Origin: Synechococcus sp. MU1643
GTDB taxonomy: Bacteria; Cyanobacteriota; Cyanobacteriia; PCC-6307; Cyanobiaceae
Direction of reading: 5' to 3'
Assembly (NCBI RefSeq): GCF_020514095.1
Contig: NZ_VTKY01000002.1
Coordinates: 248,001-312,000 of the forward strand
DNA length: 64,000 bases
Below, one piece after another: positions 49,286 through 59,005 of this stretch (positions are counted from its first letter, which is position 1; every line of letters starts with the position of its first letter). A model generated the notes under the pieces. It searched no databases. It saw only the letters and a list, made by a program, of their open reading frames with translations, and was not told the DNA's origin. The translations under genes were made by a program, and so were the position numbers.

Positions 49286-50470
49286 TCAGCGATCCACCGA
49301 TCCCATGATCACGTCGATGGAACCGAGGATGGCCATGATGTCGGCCACCTTGTGTCCCTTGAGGATGTGGGGAAGGATCTGCAGGTTGTTGCTGTCGGCA
49401 GCGCGGATCTTGAAGCGCCAGGGGGTGACGTCGTTGTTGCCCTGGATGAACACGCCGATCTCACCCTTGCCAGACTCCAACCTGGTGTAGAGCTCGCCAT
49501 TGGGGATCTTAAAGGTGGGAGCCACTTTTTTGGCCACGTACTGGAAATCGAAACCAGCAGCGTCGCTGCCCTTGCCTTCGTTGAGGCGCTTGGCTTCGAG
49601 GTTTTCGGTAGGGCCGCCGGGAATCATGTCGCAGGCTTGGCGCAGGATCTTGAGTGACTGGCGCATTTCTTCGATGCGCACGCGATAGCGGGCATAGCAG
49701 TCGCCTTCCTTCTCACAGGCGACCTGCCAGTCGAAGTCGTCGTAGCACTCGTAGTGATCCACCTTGCGTAGATCCCAGGGCACACCAGAGGCGCGCAGCA
49801 TCGGGCCGGAGAGGCTCCAGTTGATGGCGTCTTCCTTCTCGATCGTTCCCAAACCTTCAATTCGGCGCCGGAAAATCGGGTTGTTGGTGATCAGCTTTTC
49901 GTATTCATCGATCTTGGGGCCGAACCAGTCGCAGAAATCACGGCACTTCTCAAGCCATCCCCAGGGCAGATCAGCGGCGACGCCGCCGATGCGGAAATAG
50001 TTGTTGTTGATCAGCCTTTGACCAGTGGCGGCTTCCCAGAGGTCGTAGATCATCTCCCGCTCGCGGAAGATGTAGAAGAACGGCGTCTGGGCTCCAACGT
50101 CCGCCAGGAAGGGTCCAAGCCAGAGCAGGTGATTGGCGATGCGGTTGAGCTCCAGCATCAGCACCCGGATGTAGCTCGCCCGCTTGGGGACAGGGATATT
50201 CGCCAGTTTTTCCGGGGCGTTCACCACGATCGCCTCATAGAACATCCCCGCCGCGTAGTCCATGCGGCTCACGTAGGGCACGAACATCACGTTCGTGCGG
50301 TTCTCAGCGATCTTCTCCATGCCGCGATGGAGGTAACCGATCACCGGTTCACAGTCGACCACGTCCTCACCATCGAGGGTGACGACAAGCCGCAGCACCC
50401 CGTGCATGGAGGGGTGGTGGGGCCCGAAGTTCACCACCATGGGCTCCGTGCGCGTTTCCAGCTGCGTCAT
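49286..50470 (-). CDS. ndhH: NAD(P)H-quinone oxidoreductase subunit H
   Basis: A core subunit of the thylakoid NDH-1 complex, which takes electrons from ferredoxin in respiration and cyclic electron flow. The 394-residue product begins [20 protein letters not shown], has [39 protein letters not shown], and ends [18 protein letters not shown], the conserved C-terminus. It is full length. It is divergent from rsmH by 54 bases and lies just after the DUF2752 pseudogene on the opposite side. Confidence 0.98.
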   Translation of the reverse strand: MTQLETRTEPMVVNFGPHHPSMHGVLRLVVTLDGEDVVDCEPVIGYLHRGMEKIAENRTNVMFVPYVSRMDYAAGMFYEAIVVNAPEKLANIPVPKRASYIRVLMLELNRIANHLLWLGPFLADVGAQTPFFYIFREREMIYDLWEAATGQRLINNNYFRIGGVAADLPWGWLEKCRDFCDWFGPKIDEYEKLITNNPIFRRRIEGLGTIEKEDAINWSLSGPMLRASGVPWDLRKVDHYECYDDFDWQVACEKEGDCYARYRVRIEEMRQSLKILRQACDMIPGGPTENLEAKRLNEGKGSDAAGFDFQYVAKKVAPTFKIPNGELYTRLESGKGEIGVFIQGNNDVTPWRFKIRAADSNNLQILPHILKGHKVADIMAILGSIDVIMGSVDR

Positions 50471-50524
50471 GGGAGCGGTGGTCCGATCGATGTGTAGATC
50501 TTAAGGAGTCTTCGCCTGTGGCTT

Positions 50525-51409
50525 GTGCCCCCCTTCAGCCATGTACCCGTGCTGGCCGATGCGGTGCTGGACGCGGCCCGGCAGACCCCCCGTCCGGATG
50601 GCTTGTTGATCGATGCCACCCTCGGTGGTGGCGGCCACAGCGCCCTGTTGCTGGAACAGCATTCCGGCCTTCGCTTGATTGGTTTGGATCAGGACGCCAC
50701 GGCCCGGGCAGCGGCGGCGGAGCGTCTGGCCCCCTTCGGCGATCGGGTCTCGATTGTGGCCACCAACTTTGCCGACTATGTGCCGCCAGAGCCCGCCGTG
50801 ATGGTGCTGGCGGATCTGGGGGTGAGCAGCCCGCAGTTGGATGTGGCGGAGCGGGGCTTCAGTTTTCGCCTGGATGGTCCCCTGGACATGCGGATGAATG
50901 CCAGCGGTGAGGGGGAGACTGCGGCTGAGTTGATTGATCGCCTTGAGGAGAACGCGCTGGCGGATCTGATCTATGGCTACGGGGAAGAGCGGCTCTCCCG
51001 CCGCATCGCCCGGCGGATCAAAGCCGATCTCAAAGACAAGGGCTCCTATGACGGCACCGCGGCCTTGGCCTACGCCGTGGCCGGTTGCTATCCCCCCAAG
51101 GCGCGGCGGGGGCGGATTCACCCCGCCACCCGCACCTTTCAGGCCCTTCGGATTGCCGTGAACGATGAGCTGGGGGTGCTGGATCGCCTGCTGCTGCAGG
51201 CCCCTGACTGGCTTGAGCCCGAGGGCCTGCTGGGGATCATCAGTTTTCACTCCCTGGAAGACCGCCGCGTCAAAACCGCCTTCCTGCGCGATGAGCGCTT
51301 GCAACGGATCACCCGCAAGCCGGTGGTGGCGACTGAGCAGGAGGAAGAGGCCAACCCCCGCAGCCGTAGTGCCAAATGGCGGGTGGCCCAGCGTTTGGCC
51401 CTTGCTTAG
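50525..51409 (+). CDS. rsmH: 16S rRNA (cytosine1402-N4)-methyltransferase
   Basis: Methylates C1402 in the ribosomal P site. The 294-residue product from a GTG start has [16 protein letters not shown], the SAM motif [50 protein letters not shown] and the C-terminal [19 protein letters not shown]. All family features are present. It shares TTAG (51406-51409) as its stop with the convergent desulfurase gene. Confidence 0.97.
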   Translation: MPPFSHVPVLADAVLDAARQTPRPDGLLIDATLGGGGHSALLLEQHSGLRLIGLDQDATARAAAAERLAPFGDRVSIVATNFADYVPPEPAVMVLADLGVSSPQLDVAERGFSFRLDGPLDMRMNASGEGETAAELIDRLEENALADLIYGYGEERLSRRIARRIKADLKDKGSYDGTAALAYAVAGCYPPKARRGRIHPATRTFQALRIAVNDELGVLDRLLLQAPDWLEPEGLLGIISFHSLEDRRVKTAFLRDERLQRITRKPVVATEQEEEANPRSRSAKWRVAQRLALA

Positions 51410-52494
51410 CGACCGCTGAGGAGCCCGGCGGCAGCAGCGGCGTCGGTGATCGCGGCAATGGCTTGATCAACTTCCGCGGCTGTGGTCTCGCGCCCCAGGC
51501 TCAGCCGCAGGGAGGCTTCGGCTTCAGCGCGCGAGCGACCGATCGCAAGTAGTACATGGGATGGCGCTCCGTTGCTGCAGGCGGAGCCACTGCTGCAGGC
51601 CAGTTGCGGGCGCAGGGCCCGGTGCAGGCGGCTGCCGTTCACTCCAGGCAGGCTGATGTTGAGGTTGTGGGGCAGGCGCGGCTGTAGGGCTCCATTGAGC
51701 AGCACGCCGGGGAGGTCTTGCTGCAGGCCTTCCCAAAGCTGATTGCGTAAATGCTCAAGCCGGCCGTTGCGCTGCTCCTGCTCCTGCATTGCCAGGCGGG
51801 CTGCTGCGGCAAAGCCCACGATCAAGGCAGTGGGCAGGGTGCCGGCCCGGAGCCCCGCTTCCTGGCCGCCCCCCCACTGCAGCGGTTCGATGGCGATGCC
51901 CTCCCGCAGCACCAGGGCGCCGATGCCCTTAGGGCCGTAGAGCTTGTGAGCACTGAGGCTGAGCAGGTCAACCCCCAGGGCATCAGGGTTCAGCTGCAGC
52001 GTTCCGAAGGCCTGGGCCCCGTCGCTATGCAGAGTGATGCCGTGGGCCTGGCAGAGAGCCCCCAGCTGCTCGAGCGGCTGAAGCACGCCGATTTCGTTGT
52101 TGGCCGCCATCACGCTCACCAGCCGCGTCTCGGGGGTGATCGCCGCCTCCAGCTGCTCTGGGCTGATCAGTCCATCGGGGCCCGGGTCCAGCAGGGTGAC
52201 GTTGAACCCTTCTCGTTGCAGTTGCTTTAGCGGATCGAGCACGGCGTGGTGTTCGGTGGCCACGCTGATCAGATGAGCCCTGCCTAGGGCGCGGGCATGG
52301 CCCAACAGGGCCAGGTTGTTGGCTTCGGTGGCGCCGCTGGTGAACACCAGCCGCTCCGGGTTCACCCCCACCGCCTCCGCCAGCTGGCGCCGCGCCAGCT
52401 TCACTGCTGCTGAGGCGCTCAGGCCGAGCCGATGCTGCCGGCTGGAGGGATTGCCCCAATCCGTACTCCAAAAAGGCGCCATCGCCTGCACCAC
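51406..52494 (-). CDS. Cysteine desulfurase, NifS/IscS type; true N-terminus probably upstream
   Basis: Removes sulfur from cysteine for Fe-S clusters or thiolation. The 362-residue reading has [20 protein letters not shown], the PLP-lysine segment [20 protein letters not shown], and the active-site Cys in [17 protein letters not shown]. The family N-terminus is encoded further upstream in the same frame ([15 protein letters not shown], to about 52536), but no ATG or GTG precedes it before a TGA at 52560-52558. CTG (52551) and ATC (52557) are the only candidates there. Start therefore uncertain. Confidence 0.88.
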   Translation of the reverse strand: MVQAMAPFWSTDWGNPSSRQHRLGLSASAAVKLARRQLAEAVGVNPERLVFTSGATEANNLALLGHARALGRAHLISVATEHHAVLDPLKQLQREGFNVTLLDPGPDGLISPEQLEAAITPETRLVSVMAANNEIGVLQPLEQLGALCQAHGITLHSDGAQAFGTLQLNPDALGVDLLSLSAHKLYGPKGIGALVLREGIAIEPLQWGGGQEAGLRAGTLPTALIVGFAAAARLAMQEQEQRNGRLEHLRNQLWEGLQQDLPGVLLNGALQPRLPHNLNISLPGVNGSRLHRALRPQLACSSGSACSNGAPSHVLLAIGRSRAEAEASLRLSLGRETTAAEVDQAIAAITDAAAAAGLLSGR

Positions 52495-52604
52495 CTCGGC
52501 CGCACAGGGGGTGGTGGCCTGGAAATCAAAGGCGAGAGCCGAGCCGCTCAGGACGATTCAGGCAGATGTTGCGATCATGGTGCTGTATTGCGAACAGCAC
52601 TGGC

Positions 52605-53117
52605 ATGGGTCTGCGAATGCCGATGGCTCTGCTGGGCTTGGGGGGGCTGATCTGGGCACAGCCCGTGAGTAGTTTCGATCGTGAGCAGGTGCTGGAGCAG
52701 ATGCGGCAATCGCGGCCAGCTGATCTCAAGGTGCTGATCGAACGCCCGGCCCCTGTTGGCATCCTTTCGATCGGGATTTATGGGGTCAAGCCAGTTTCGT
52801 CGAATCCCGATACCCGCAGCTACAGCTTGTGGGAGGAGTCGGCGTCGGATCTAAACGTCTATGTCGAGAGCGTCAACTGCTCCACCACCAAGCCTGTGCG
52901 GGTGAAACGCACCCCGATGGCGGTTTACGTGCGCACCCTCAATCCCGGTGGTCCCATCACTGATGTCAACCGGGAAGATCACCTGGTGTGGTGGGCGGCC
53001 TGCGTGCCGGAGGTGGCGGGAACCGACCCTGCCATGTTGCGGCAAAAGGCCCTGGATCTGGGCTTTTCCACCCTGATTCCCGAACAGCAGGAGCAGTTAC
53101 CCGCACTGGCCCGTTGA
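52605..53117 (+). CDS. Hypothetical secreted protein
   Basis: A 170-residue product from the ATG at 52605 (a start at 52566 is possible). The N-terminus GLRMPMALLGLGGLIWAQPV is a signal-like hydrophobic segment. The mature part has two Cys (VNCSTTK and AACVPEV) and a strand-rich core, APVGILSIGIYGVKPVSS and MAVYVRTLNPGGPITDVN. No domain is recognised. It is divergent from the cysteine desulfurase and lies 39 bases before the response regulator. Function unknown. Confidence 0.72.
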   Translation: MGLRMPMALLGLGGLIWAQPVSSFDREQVLEQMRQSRPADLKVLIERPAPVGILSIGIYGVKPVSSNPDTRSYSLWEESASDLNVYVESVNCSTTKPVRVKRTPMAVYVRTLNPGGPITDVNREDHLVWWAACVPEVAGTDPAMLRQKALDLGFSTLIPEQQEQLPALAR

Positions 53118-53156
53118 GCGCGTGCTCCATACATTGCGACAAGAGCGATTCCGGCC

Positions 53157-53894
53157 ATGAGCGACGCGCCTACTCCCACCGCTGAATCCGCAGAGGCCGC
53201 GGCGCCCGCCCCGCGCCTGTTGCTCGTGGACGACGAGCCCGGTCTGCGCACGGCGGTGCAGGCCTACCTGGAAGACGAAGGCTTTGACGTGACCACTGCG
53301 GTGGACGGGGAAGAGGGGTTCAGCAAGGCCCAGCAGATGTTGCCGGATGTGGTGATCAGCGACGTGATGATGCCGCGGCTGGATGGCTATGGCTTGCTGC
53401 AGAAGTTGCGCGCCGATGAACGGCTCGGCGGCACTCCGGTGATCTTCCTCACCGCCAAGGGCATGACGGCGGACCGCACCCAGGGTTATCTGGCCGGGGT
53501 GGATGACTACATCCCCAAGCCCTTCGACCCCGATGAGCTGGTGGCGCGGGTGCGCAACGTGGCCCAGCGCCAGCAACGGCTGTTGCAGGAAGCAGCGCGC
53601 TTCGCCGATACCGATATGGGCCAGATGGCCAAGCAGATCACCGAGATTCGTTCGTTGCTCGCCCAGGCGGAAGCGCTGCCCTCCACAGAGCCTGTGGTGC
53701 ACAGCTTCACGCCGCGGGAGGCGAGTGTGCTCCAGCTGGTGGCTGAGGGCCTGATGAACAAGGAGATTGCCCGTCAGCTGGAGACCTCGATCCGCAATGT
53801 CGAGAAGTACGTGAGCCGTCTGTTCAACAAGACGGGTACCTCCAGCCGCACGGAACTGGTGCGCTACGCCCTGGAGCACCGTCTGGTGACTTGA
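53157..53894 (+). CDS. Two-component response regulator, receiver plus LuxR-type HTH
   Basis: A 245-residue NarL/FixJ-type regulator. The receiver (about residues 20-135) has the acidic pair in LLVDDEPGLR (Asp25, Asp26), the phosphoacceptor Asp69 in VVISDVMMPRLDGYGLL, and Lys in DDYIPKPFDPDEL. The LuxR HTH (about 180-240) is FTPREASVLQLVAEGLMNKE followed by IARQLETSIRNVEKYVSRLF. It resembles the Ycf29 group of cyanobacteria and red plastids. No histidine kinase is adjacent, so its partner is unknown. It overlaps the next gene. Confidence 0.92.
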   Translation: MSDAPTPTAESAEAAAPAPRLLLVDDEPGLRTAVQAYLEDEGFDVTTAVDGEEGFSKAQQMLPDVVISDVMMPRLDGYGLLQKLRADERLGGTPVIFLTAKGMTADRTQGYLAGVDDYIPKPFDPDELVARVRNVAQRQQRLLQEAARFADTDMGQMAKQITEIRSLLAQAEALPSTEPVVHSFTPREASVLQLVAEGLMNKEIARQLETSIRNVEKYVSRLFNKTGTSSRTELVRYALEHRLVT

Positions 53895-54838
53895 AGCCGG
53901 CCGCGCTCAATGATGGCTGGACCTATCGCGACAAGGTGCCGCGGGCCGATGCCGGCACCTCGGTGAGCGATTGGCTTGCAGACCGCTACCGCCACTCCGA
54001 TGGGTTGGTGTGGCAGCAGCGAATTGCGGCTGGTGAGCTGGATTGGAACGGCGCATTGCTCACCGGTGATAGAGCACTGCAGGGGGGGGACACCCTCTGT
54101 TGGCGGCGTCCGCCCTGGCTAGAGGAGGCGATCCCGGATCAATGGGAGATGCTCCACGACGACGGCGACCTGTTGGTGATCAACAAGCCCTCCGGCTTGC
54201 CGGTGATGCCTGGTGGTGGCTTCCTGTGCCACACGCTCACGGCCTTGCTTGAGCCCACCGGTGCCCGGCCGGTGCACCGCCTGGGGCGCTTCACCTCCGG
54301 CCTGCAGGTGTGTGCCCGCACGCCGCAAACGCGAGCCCTCTGGTCCAAGCAATTCCGGCCCGAAGGCGGTTGCCGCAAGGTGTATCAGGCCTGGAGCTAT
54401 CGGGTGCCAGGGTTGGAGCTGGGCCAGTGCTTGACGGTGAGCAGTGATGTGGTGCAACGGCCGCATCCGCTCTTGGGTTGGATCTGGGGGCCGGAACCGC
54501 TCGACGATGAGCCGATCCGCAAACGGCTCTCAGCCCGCTCCGAGCTGGAGCTGTTGGAGCGCACGGCTGAGGGCGATCGCTTGCAAGTGACAATCACCAC
54601 CGGCCGGCCGCATCAGATCCGGATTCATCTGGCGCAGCTGGGTAGTCCGCTGCTGGGGGATCCGCTGTATCTCCGCAATCGCGAGATCACAGCAACAGCA
54701 ACCCCCGGGGATGGCGGCTACCGGCTGCATGCCTGGCGGCTTTCGGGTCTCCCTCACTTGGGGGAGACAACACTCCAGGTGGATCCCCCAAGTGAGGGAG
54801 ATCAGGCTTTGCGGAACTCGATCAAGCGCGAGAAGTAG
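53891..54838 (+). CDS. RluA-family pseudouridine synthase
   Basis: A second RluA-type synthase, 315 residues, from a TTG at 53891 overlapping the regulator stop. It contains LLVINKPSGLPVMPGGGF, the catalytic region RPVHRLGRFTSGLQVCART and ITTGRPHQIRIHLAQLGSPL. At the catalytic site the family HRLDxxTSG reads HRLGRFTSG, so the essential Asp position is Gly, which is unusual and could mean loss of activity or a shifted residue. Its C-terminal codons include an 18-bp inverted repeat (54748-54801) and overlap chlM by 37 bases. Confidence 0.87.
   Translation: MKPAALNDGWTYRDKVPRADAGTSVSDWLADRYRHSDGLVWQQRIAAGELDWNGALLTGDRALQGGDTLCWRRPPWLEEAIPDQWEMLHDDGDLLVINKPSGLPVMPGGGFLCHTLTALLEPTGARPVHRLGRFTSGLQVCARTPQTRALWSKQFRPEGGCRKVYQAWSYRVPGLELGQCLTVSSDVVQRPHPLLGWIWGPEPLDDEPIRKRLSARSELELLERTAEGDRLQVTITTGRPHQIRIHLAQLGSPLLGDPLYLRNREITATATPGDGGYRLHAWRLSGLPHLGETTLQVDPPSEGDQALRNSIKREK
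54748..54801. repeat. Perfect 18-bp inverted repeat at the chlM 3' end
   Basis: TCTCCCTCACTTGGGGGA (54748-54765) is the exact reverse complement of TCCCCCAAGTGAGGGAGA (54784-54801), with an 18-base spacer. It begins one base beyond the chlM stop (minus strand) and lies inside the C-terminal codons of the pseudouridine synthase gene. No T tract follows on either strand. Confidence 0.95.
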
Positions 54839-55515
54839 AAGGGGGCCTTGTTCAGGCTGCGGCGCACCAGCTTGAAGCCGCAGGCTTCTGCCGCTTTGAC
54901 GATGCCGTCTTCTTTGAGCGTGTAGGCCCGGGTGGTTTTGCTCGGGCCGGGGAACAGTTGGCCAATGCCCTTCAGCAGCGCCAGCAGCGGGGTGTAGGGC
55001 GCAAAGCTCACAATCAGGCGCTCTTCGGTGAGGCTGCAGAGGTGTTTCACCATCTCCTCAGCCGGTTGCTGGGGGTAGTGGATGAACACATCCAGGCAGC
55101 ACACCGTGTGGAAGGAGCCGCTCAGACTTTCCAGGTCACTGGCGAAGAAGTTCAGCTTGGCCATGTCGAGGCCGGCCTCGCGGGCCCGGCGCTCCGCTTC
55201 CCGGGCCATGGCCTCGGAAATGTCACTGGCGTTGATGGATCCAGCGCCCATGGCCGCCAGCGGAAGGCTCAGGCTGCCCACACCGCAGCCGGCATCGCAG
55301 AAGCTCGCCTGGCTGAGTTCACCGCTTTCCGTAATCCAGGCCAGCACCTCATCAACGGTTTTTTGGTGACCGATGCGGATGTTGCGCTGCACCTTGTTCA
55401 CGTCGTCGCTGTCGCTGTAGATGCGGTTCCAGCGGTCGAAGCCTGTGGTTTCGAAATAGCCCTTCACCTCCTTCTTCTCGGCCTGTTTCTGCTCCAGCAG
55501 CTGATCGGGGGCCAT
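54802..55515 (-). CDS. chlM: Magnesium protoporphyrin IX methyltransferase
   Basis: Methylates Mg-protoporphyrin IX with SAM in chlorophyll synthesis. The 237-residue product has VKGYFETTGFDRWNRIYSD, the SAM motif SFCDAGCGVGSLSLPLAAMG, FHTVCCLDVFIHYPQQPAEE and LFPGPSKTTRAYTLKEDGI, all characteristic of ChlM. It converges on the pseudouridine synthase gene with a 37-base overlap. An 18-bp inverted repeat follows immediately. nagA lies 27 bases upstream on the same strand. Confidence 0.97.
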   Translation of the reverse strand: MAPDQLLEQKQAEKKEVKGYFETTGFDRWNRIYSDSDDVNKVQRNIRIGHQKTVDEVLAWITESGELSQASFCDAGCGVGSLSLPLAAMGAGSINASDISEAMAREAERRAREAGLDMAKLNFFASDLESLSGSFHTVCCLDVFIHYPQQPAEEMVKHLCSLTEERLIVSFAPYTPLLALLKGIGQLFPGPSKTTRAYTLKEDGIVKAAEACGFKLVRRSLNKAPFYFSRLIEFRKA

Positions 55516-55542
55516 GGCGGAAGGGTTTGCGTCGGCGGGATC

Positions 55543-56718
55543 CTAAGCAGCGCAGGCCCAGTGCAGCTCACCCTCCTGCTGGTGCCAGCGCAGCAGCTGC
55601 GTCAGTGGCCTTCCGATCAGGGCGTCCAGGCACCCCGTTGCATCGCCAATCACCCGCCTCGGTGCCACCGTGGCGCTCCAGATTGCAGCGCTGGGGCTGT
55701 TACTCCAGCGGGCCAGCCGCTTCACCCCCTCCAGTTGCGGCAGGGTGACTCCCGCCAGGGTGCCGTCATCGAGCCGGCAGGTGCCGTTCTTCACCAGCAG
55801 CACCCGCTCGTCCCAGCGGTGTTCGCCGTCGGCCAGGCCGTAGGGGGCCAATGCATCACTCACCAGCACCGTCTGCTTCGGTGCCAGCCGTTGCAACAGC
55901 ACCGCCATCGTGGGGTGGACGTGCACGCCATCGGCGATCAGCCCCAGGGCAATCCCCCCGCGCCTGCAGGCTTCCCCCAGTGGTCCCGGTGCCCGGTGGT
56001 GCAAGCCCGGCATGGCATTGAAGGCGTGGGTGAGCATGGCCACCCCCTGATCGAAACCGGTGCTGGCCTGTTCGGCAGTGGCGGCGCTGTGCCCCAGGGC
56101 CACGTTGATGCCCAGCTCCCGCAGCCGCCCGATCACCGCAGCGGCCCCCTCCAGTTCGGGGGCCAGGGTGACCAGGGCAATCTCTTCTTCGAACCCGCCG
56201 ATTCGTTCCTCGAGAGCCTCCAGGCTGGGGCTGGTCAGGTGTTCACGGGGATGGGCACCGCGGCGGGCCTCCGCCAGGAAAGGACCCTCCAGATGGGCAC
56301 CCAGCAGCCGGCAACGGCCTGGCCGGTGTTGCTGCCGCGTCTGCCGCAGCATGGCCAGGGCTTGGCGCAGCGGTGCGATGCCGCAGGTAACCAGGGTTGG
56401 TGCGATCGCTTCGACCCCATCGCGCCACAACAGCTCGAGCAGTTCCTCAAGCCGGGGCAGATCCGCCGCACTCAGTTCCGGGAAGGCCAGCCCCAGTCCG
56501 CCATTGATCTGCAGGTCAACACCCCGGGGGCTGAGCCAGTCGCCGTTCCAGTCTTCATCAGTCTGTTGAGCCTCTGCGCCCATCGCGTCGATGCGGCAGA
56601 TCAGCCCCTGGTCGTCGAGGTCGATGCCGTAGCGCTGGTCTCCGTCCCCAGGCAGGGGAACCGGCAAACGAACGTTGGATATCCGGTGCATCAACGCAAC
56701 ACTGGCCGGGGCAGCCAT
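55543..56718 (-). CDS. nagA: N-acetylglucosamine-6-phosphate deacetylase
   Basis: Deacetylates GlcNAc-6-phosphate in amino-sugar recycling. The 391-residue amidohydrolase has [58 protein letters not shown], and [20 protein letters not shown], giving the metal Glu and His ligands, then [10 protein letters not shown] with Asp. No nagB or transporter is adjacent. It is divergent from purE and is followed by chlM on the same strand. Confidence 0.92.
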   Translation of the reverse strand: MAAPASVALMHRISNVRLPVPLPGDGDQRYGIDLDDQGLICRIDAMGAEAQQTDEDWNGDWLSPRGVDLQINGGLGLAFPELSAADLPRLEELLELLWRDGVEAIAPTLVTCGIAPLRQALAMLRQTRQQHRPGRCRLLGAHLEGPFLAEARRGAHPREHLTSPSLEALEERIGGFEEEIALVTLAPELEGAAAVIGRLRELGINVALGHSAATAEQASTGFDQGVAMLTHAFNAMPGLHHRAPGPLGEACRRGGIALGLIADGVHVHPTMAVLLQRLAPKQTVLVSDALAPYGLADGEHRWDERVLLVKNGTCRLDDGTLAGVTLPQLEGVKRLARWSNSPSAAIWSATVAPRRVIGDATGCLDALIGRPLTQLLRWHQQEGELHWACAA

Positions 56719-56753
56719 GGGGGGACACGATGGCAGTCTTGCCCCTCTGCGTT

Positions 56754-57284
56754 GTGCCGCCAGTGCTCCCCCGAGTTGCCGTTGTGATGGGAAGTGACTC
56801 TGACTTGCCCACCATGGAACCCGCTGCCGCCATCCTGCGCGAGCTGGGAGTGGAGGTGGAGGTTCGGGTGCTCTCGGCCCACCGCACCCCTTTGGAGATG
56901 GTGAACTTCGCTCAAGCAGCCCGGGACCAGGGATTTGGGGTGATCGTCGCCGGTGCCGGTGGGGCGGCCCATCTCCCCGGCATGGTGGCCGCCCTCACCA
57001 CACTGCCCGTGATCGGCGTGCCGGTGAAAAGTCGGGCGCTGTCCGGCGTCGATTCCCTTCACTCGATCGTGCAGATGCCGGGGGGGATTCCCGTGGCCAC
57101 CGTCGCCATCGGTGGGGGCCTCAACGCTGGCTTGCTGGCGGCCCAGATCCTTTCGGTGGCCGATGCTGGCTTGGCCCAGAAACTTGAGGCCTACCGCAGC
57201 AGCCTCCACGATGCTGTGGTGGCCAAGGATGCGCGCTTGGTTGTTCTCGGCAGCACGGATTACCTCTCCCAGATGGATTCATGA
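56754..57284 (+). CDS. purE: N5-carboxyaminoimidazole ribonucleotide mutase
   Basis: Rearranges N5-CAIR to CAIR in purine synthesis. From a GTG at 56754 it is 176 residues; an ATG at 56730 adds eight. The core is [40 protein letters not shown] with the catalytic His, [20 protein letters not shown], and [20 protein letters not shown]. It is full length and overlaps the next reading frame by 4 bases (ATGA at 57281). Confidence 0.96.
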   Translation: MPPVLPRVAVVMGSDSDLPTMEPAAAILRELGVEVEVRVLSAHRTPLEMVNFAQAARDQGFGVIVAGAGGAAHLPGMVAALTTLPVIGVPVKSRALSGVDSLHSIVQMPGGIPVATVAIGGGLNAGLLAAQILSVADAGLAQKLEAYRSSLHDAVVAKDARLVVLGSTDYLSQMDS

Positions 57285-57898
57285 ATGTTCCTGTTCGTTC
57301 CACGCTGCTTGGGGCGGTGGTGCCTGCGGCGATCGTCTATGCGGTCGCCCTGGTCTGGAGCGCCTCAGAGGGCATCAGCGCCAAGATGGTGTTGAGGGAT
57401 TTGGCCCAGTCCTGCAAGGCCCCTCTCGGAGAAGGTTTCCTCTCCAGCGTGGGCTATCTGCTTTGGATGGCGGCGGCTGCCATTGCCTTATTTGCAGCGT
57501 CCACCCGGCAGATCCAAGGCTCCGTTCTGAACCGCCAATTCGCCTTCTGTGGTGGCGGCTTCTCGCTTTGGCTGTGCCTCGACGACATGTTTTTGGTGCA
57601 TGACCGCTAACTCGGCGAGGCCTTCCTCTACATCACCTACGCCTTTTTCACCGGGCTGTTGTTGTTTCGGTTCTGTGGGCCACTGCGGCGCTTCGGTGGT
57701 GACACCTTTTTGGTTTCCGTTGTGTTGTTGGGTCTGTCGGTTCTGACCGATGCCCTCCAGTGGCTGTGGCCGAATTCCTACGAGACGGTGCAGATCTTTG
57801 AGGAGGGTTTCAAATTCCTCGGGATTGCCGTATGGCTCAGTTTTTGGTGCCATTACGTCAGTTCCGCTTCCAAGCCGGCCTCCCTTGAGCAGCACTGA
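57281..57898 (+). pseudogene. Multi-pass membrane protein gene interrupted by an in-frame TAA
   Basis: An ATG coupled to the purE stop opens a frame of 205 codons broken once, by TAA at 57608-57610 (codon 110). Before the stop it reads two hydrophobic helices and LWLCLDDMFLVHDR. After it, with no frame change, it reads LGEAFLYITYAFFTGLLLFR, further helices (FLVSVVLLGLSVLTDALQWL), and EGFKFLGIAVWLSFWCHYVS to a TGA at 57898. The continuity of frame, hydrophobicity and codon use indicates one five- or six-helix protein with a nonsense change. The family is not recognised. The 109-residue N-terminal part might still be made. Confidence 0.78.
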
Positions 57899-57919
57899 TC
57901 GATTCGCGTCATCGTTTCG

Positions 57920-59005
57920 ATGACGCCCTGGCCGGCCTGGTTGCGACTTGGTCTTCTGTTACCGCTGCTGGGCTTGAACGCCTTTGTGTTGAAGCGCTTG
58001 CTGGTGCAGTTCGCCCCATTCCCCGGGCTGTTCCTCACCGCGGCTTTGATCGCCTTTTTGTTGGACTTGCCCTGCCGCTGGCTCGCGCAACGGGGCCTTC
58101 CGCGCGCCTGGGCCATCGTCAGTGTCGTCCTGATGACCCTGGGGCTCCTGGTCTGGGCGGCTGTGGCCTTAGTGCCTCTACTGATTGAACAGCTGAGCCA
58201 ATTGATCAGTGCCTCGCCATCTCTGCTCACGGCGGCAGAGCAGTGGATCGATCGAGGTCAGCTCTGGGTGCTCGACCATGGCCTGCCTGCAGATTTCGCT
58301 GATCTCAGTAGTGATCTGGTGGCCCAGTTCAGTCGGCTGGCCACGCAACTGAGCCAGCGCCTATTGGGCCTGTTAGGGGCAACGGTGGGCACCACGATCA
58401 ATGTGGTGATCGTGCTGGTGCTGGCGGTTTTTCTGCTGTTGGGGGCGGATCCGATCGTCGATGGCCTGGCCCGTTGGCTGCCTGATCGTTGGCGAGATCT
58501 GGTGCAGACGACCCTCGAGCGCACCTTTCGCGGCTATTTCGCCGGCCAGGTGGTGTTGGCACTGATTCTCAGTGGTGGTCAGCTTCTGGTCTTCACCGCC
58601 CTCAAAATTCCCTACGGCGTCTTGTTCGCCGTGCTGATCGGCTTCACCACATTGGTGCCCTATGCCAGTGCCGTGTCGATCGTTTCGGTGAGTGCGGTGC
58701 TGGCGGTTCAAGACCCCCGCACAGGCCTTGAGCTGCTCGCCGCGGCGATCGTGGTGGGTCAGATCGTGGATCAGGTGATCCAACCGCGGCTGATGGGCAG
58801 CATCGTGGGTTTGCAACCGGCCTGGTTGCTGATCTCTCTGCCGATCGGTGCTCGGGTGGGCGCCATCTTCGGCTTCGGTGAGTTGCTGGGACTGCTGTTG
58901 GCAGTGCCTATGGCCAGTTGCATCAAGACCCTGGCGGATGCCGCCCGGGCCGGCGACGGCGAACTCAGGCCGCCGGAATCACCCCACGCTCCTGGAGCGC
59001 TTTGA
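57920..59005 (+). CDS. AI-2E family transporter (YdiK/PerM-like permease)
   Basis: A 361-residue integral membrane protein with about eight helices, typical of the AI-2E exporter/permease family (DUF20). The hydrophilic central region (about residues 85-150) is followed by GYFAGQVVLALILSGGQLLV and ALKIPYGVLFAVLIGFTTLV, and the family segment IVGQIVDQVIQPRLMGSIVG-like IVVGQIVDQVIQPRLMGSIV. The C-terminal tail is polar. The substrate is unknown. It starts 21 bases after the interrupted gene and overlaps convergent cysC by 41 bases. Confidence 0.9.
   Translation: MTPWPAWLRLGLLLPLLGLNAFVLKRLLVQFAPFPGLFLTAALIAFLLDLPCRWLAQRGLPRAWAIVSVVLMTLGLLVWAAVALVPLLIEQLSQLISASPSLLTAAEQWIDRGQLWVLDHGLPADFADLSSDLVAQFSRLATQLSQRLLGLLGATVGTTINVVIVLVLAVFLLLGADPIVDGLARWLPDRWRDLVQTTLERTFRGYFAGQVVLALILSGGQLLVFTALKIPYGVLFAVLIGFTTLVPYASAVSIVSVSAVLAVQDPRTGLELLAAAIVVGQIVDQVIQPRLMGSIVGLQPAWLLISLPIGARVGAIFGFGELLGLLLAVPMASCIKTLADAARAGDGELRPPESPHAPGAL

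Noticed and set aside
54958-56787. 609-codon open frame on the plus strand
   Set aside because: It lies antisense to both chlM and nagA, whose protein motifs are complete. High GC content leaves few stops in the opposite frame. The translation has no family features.
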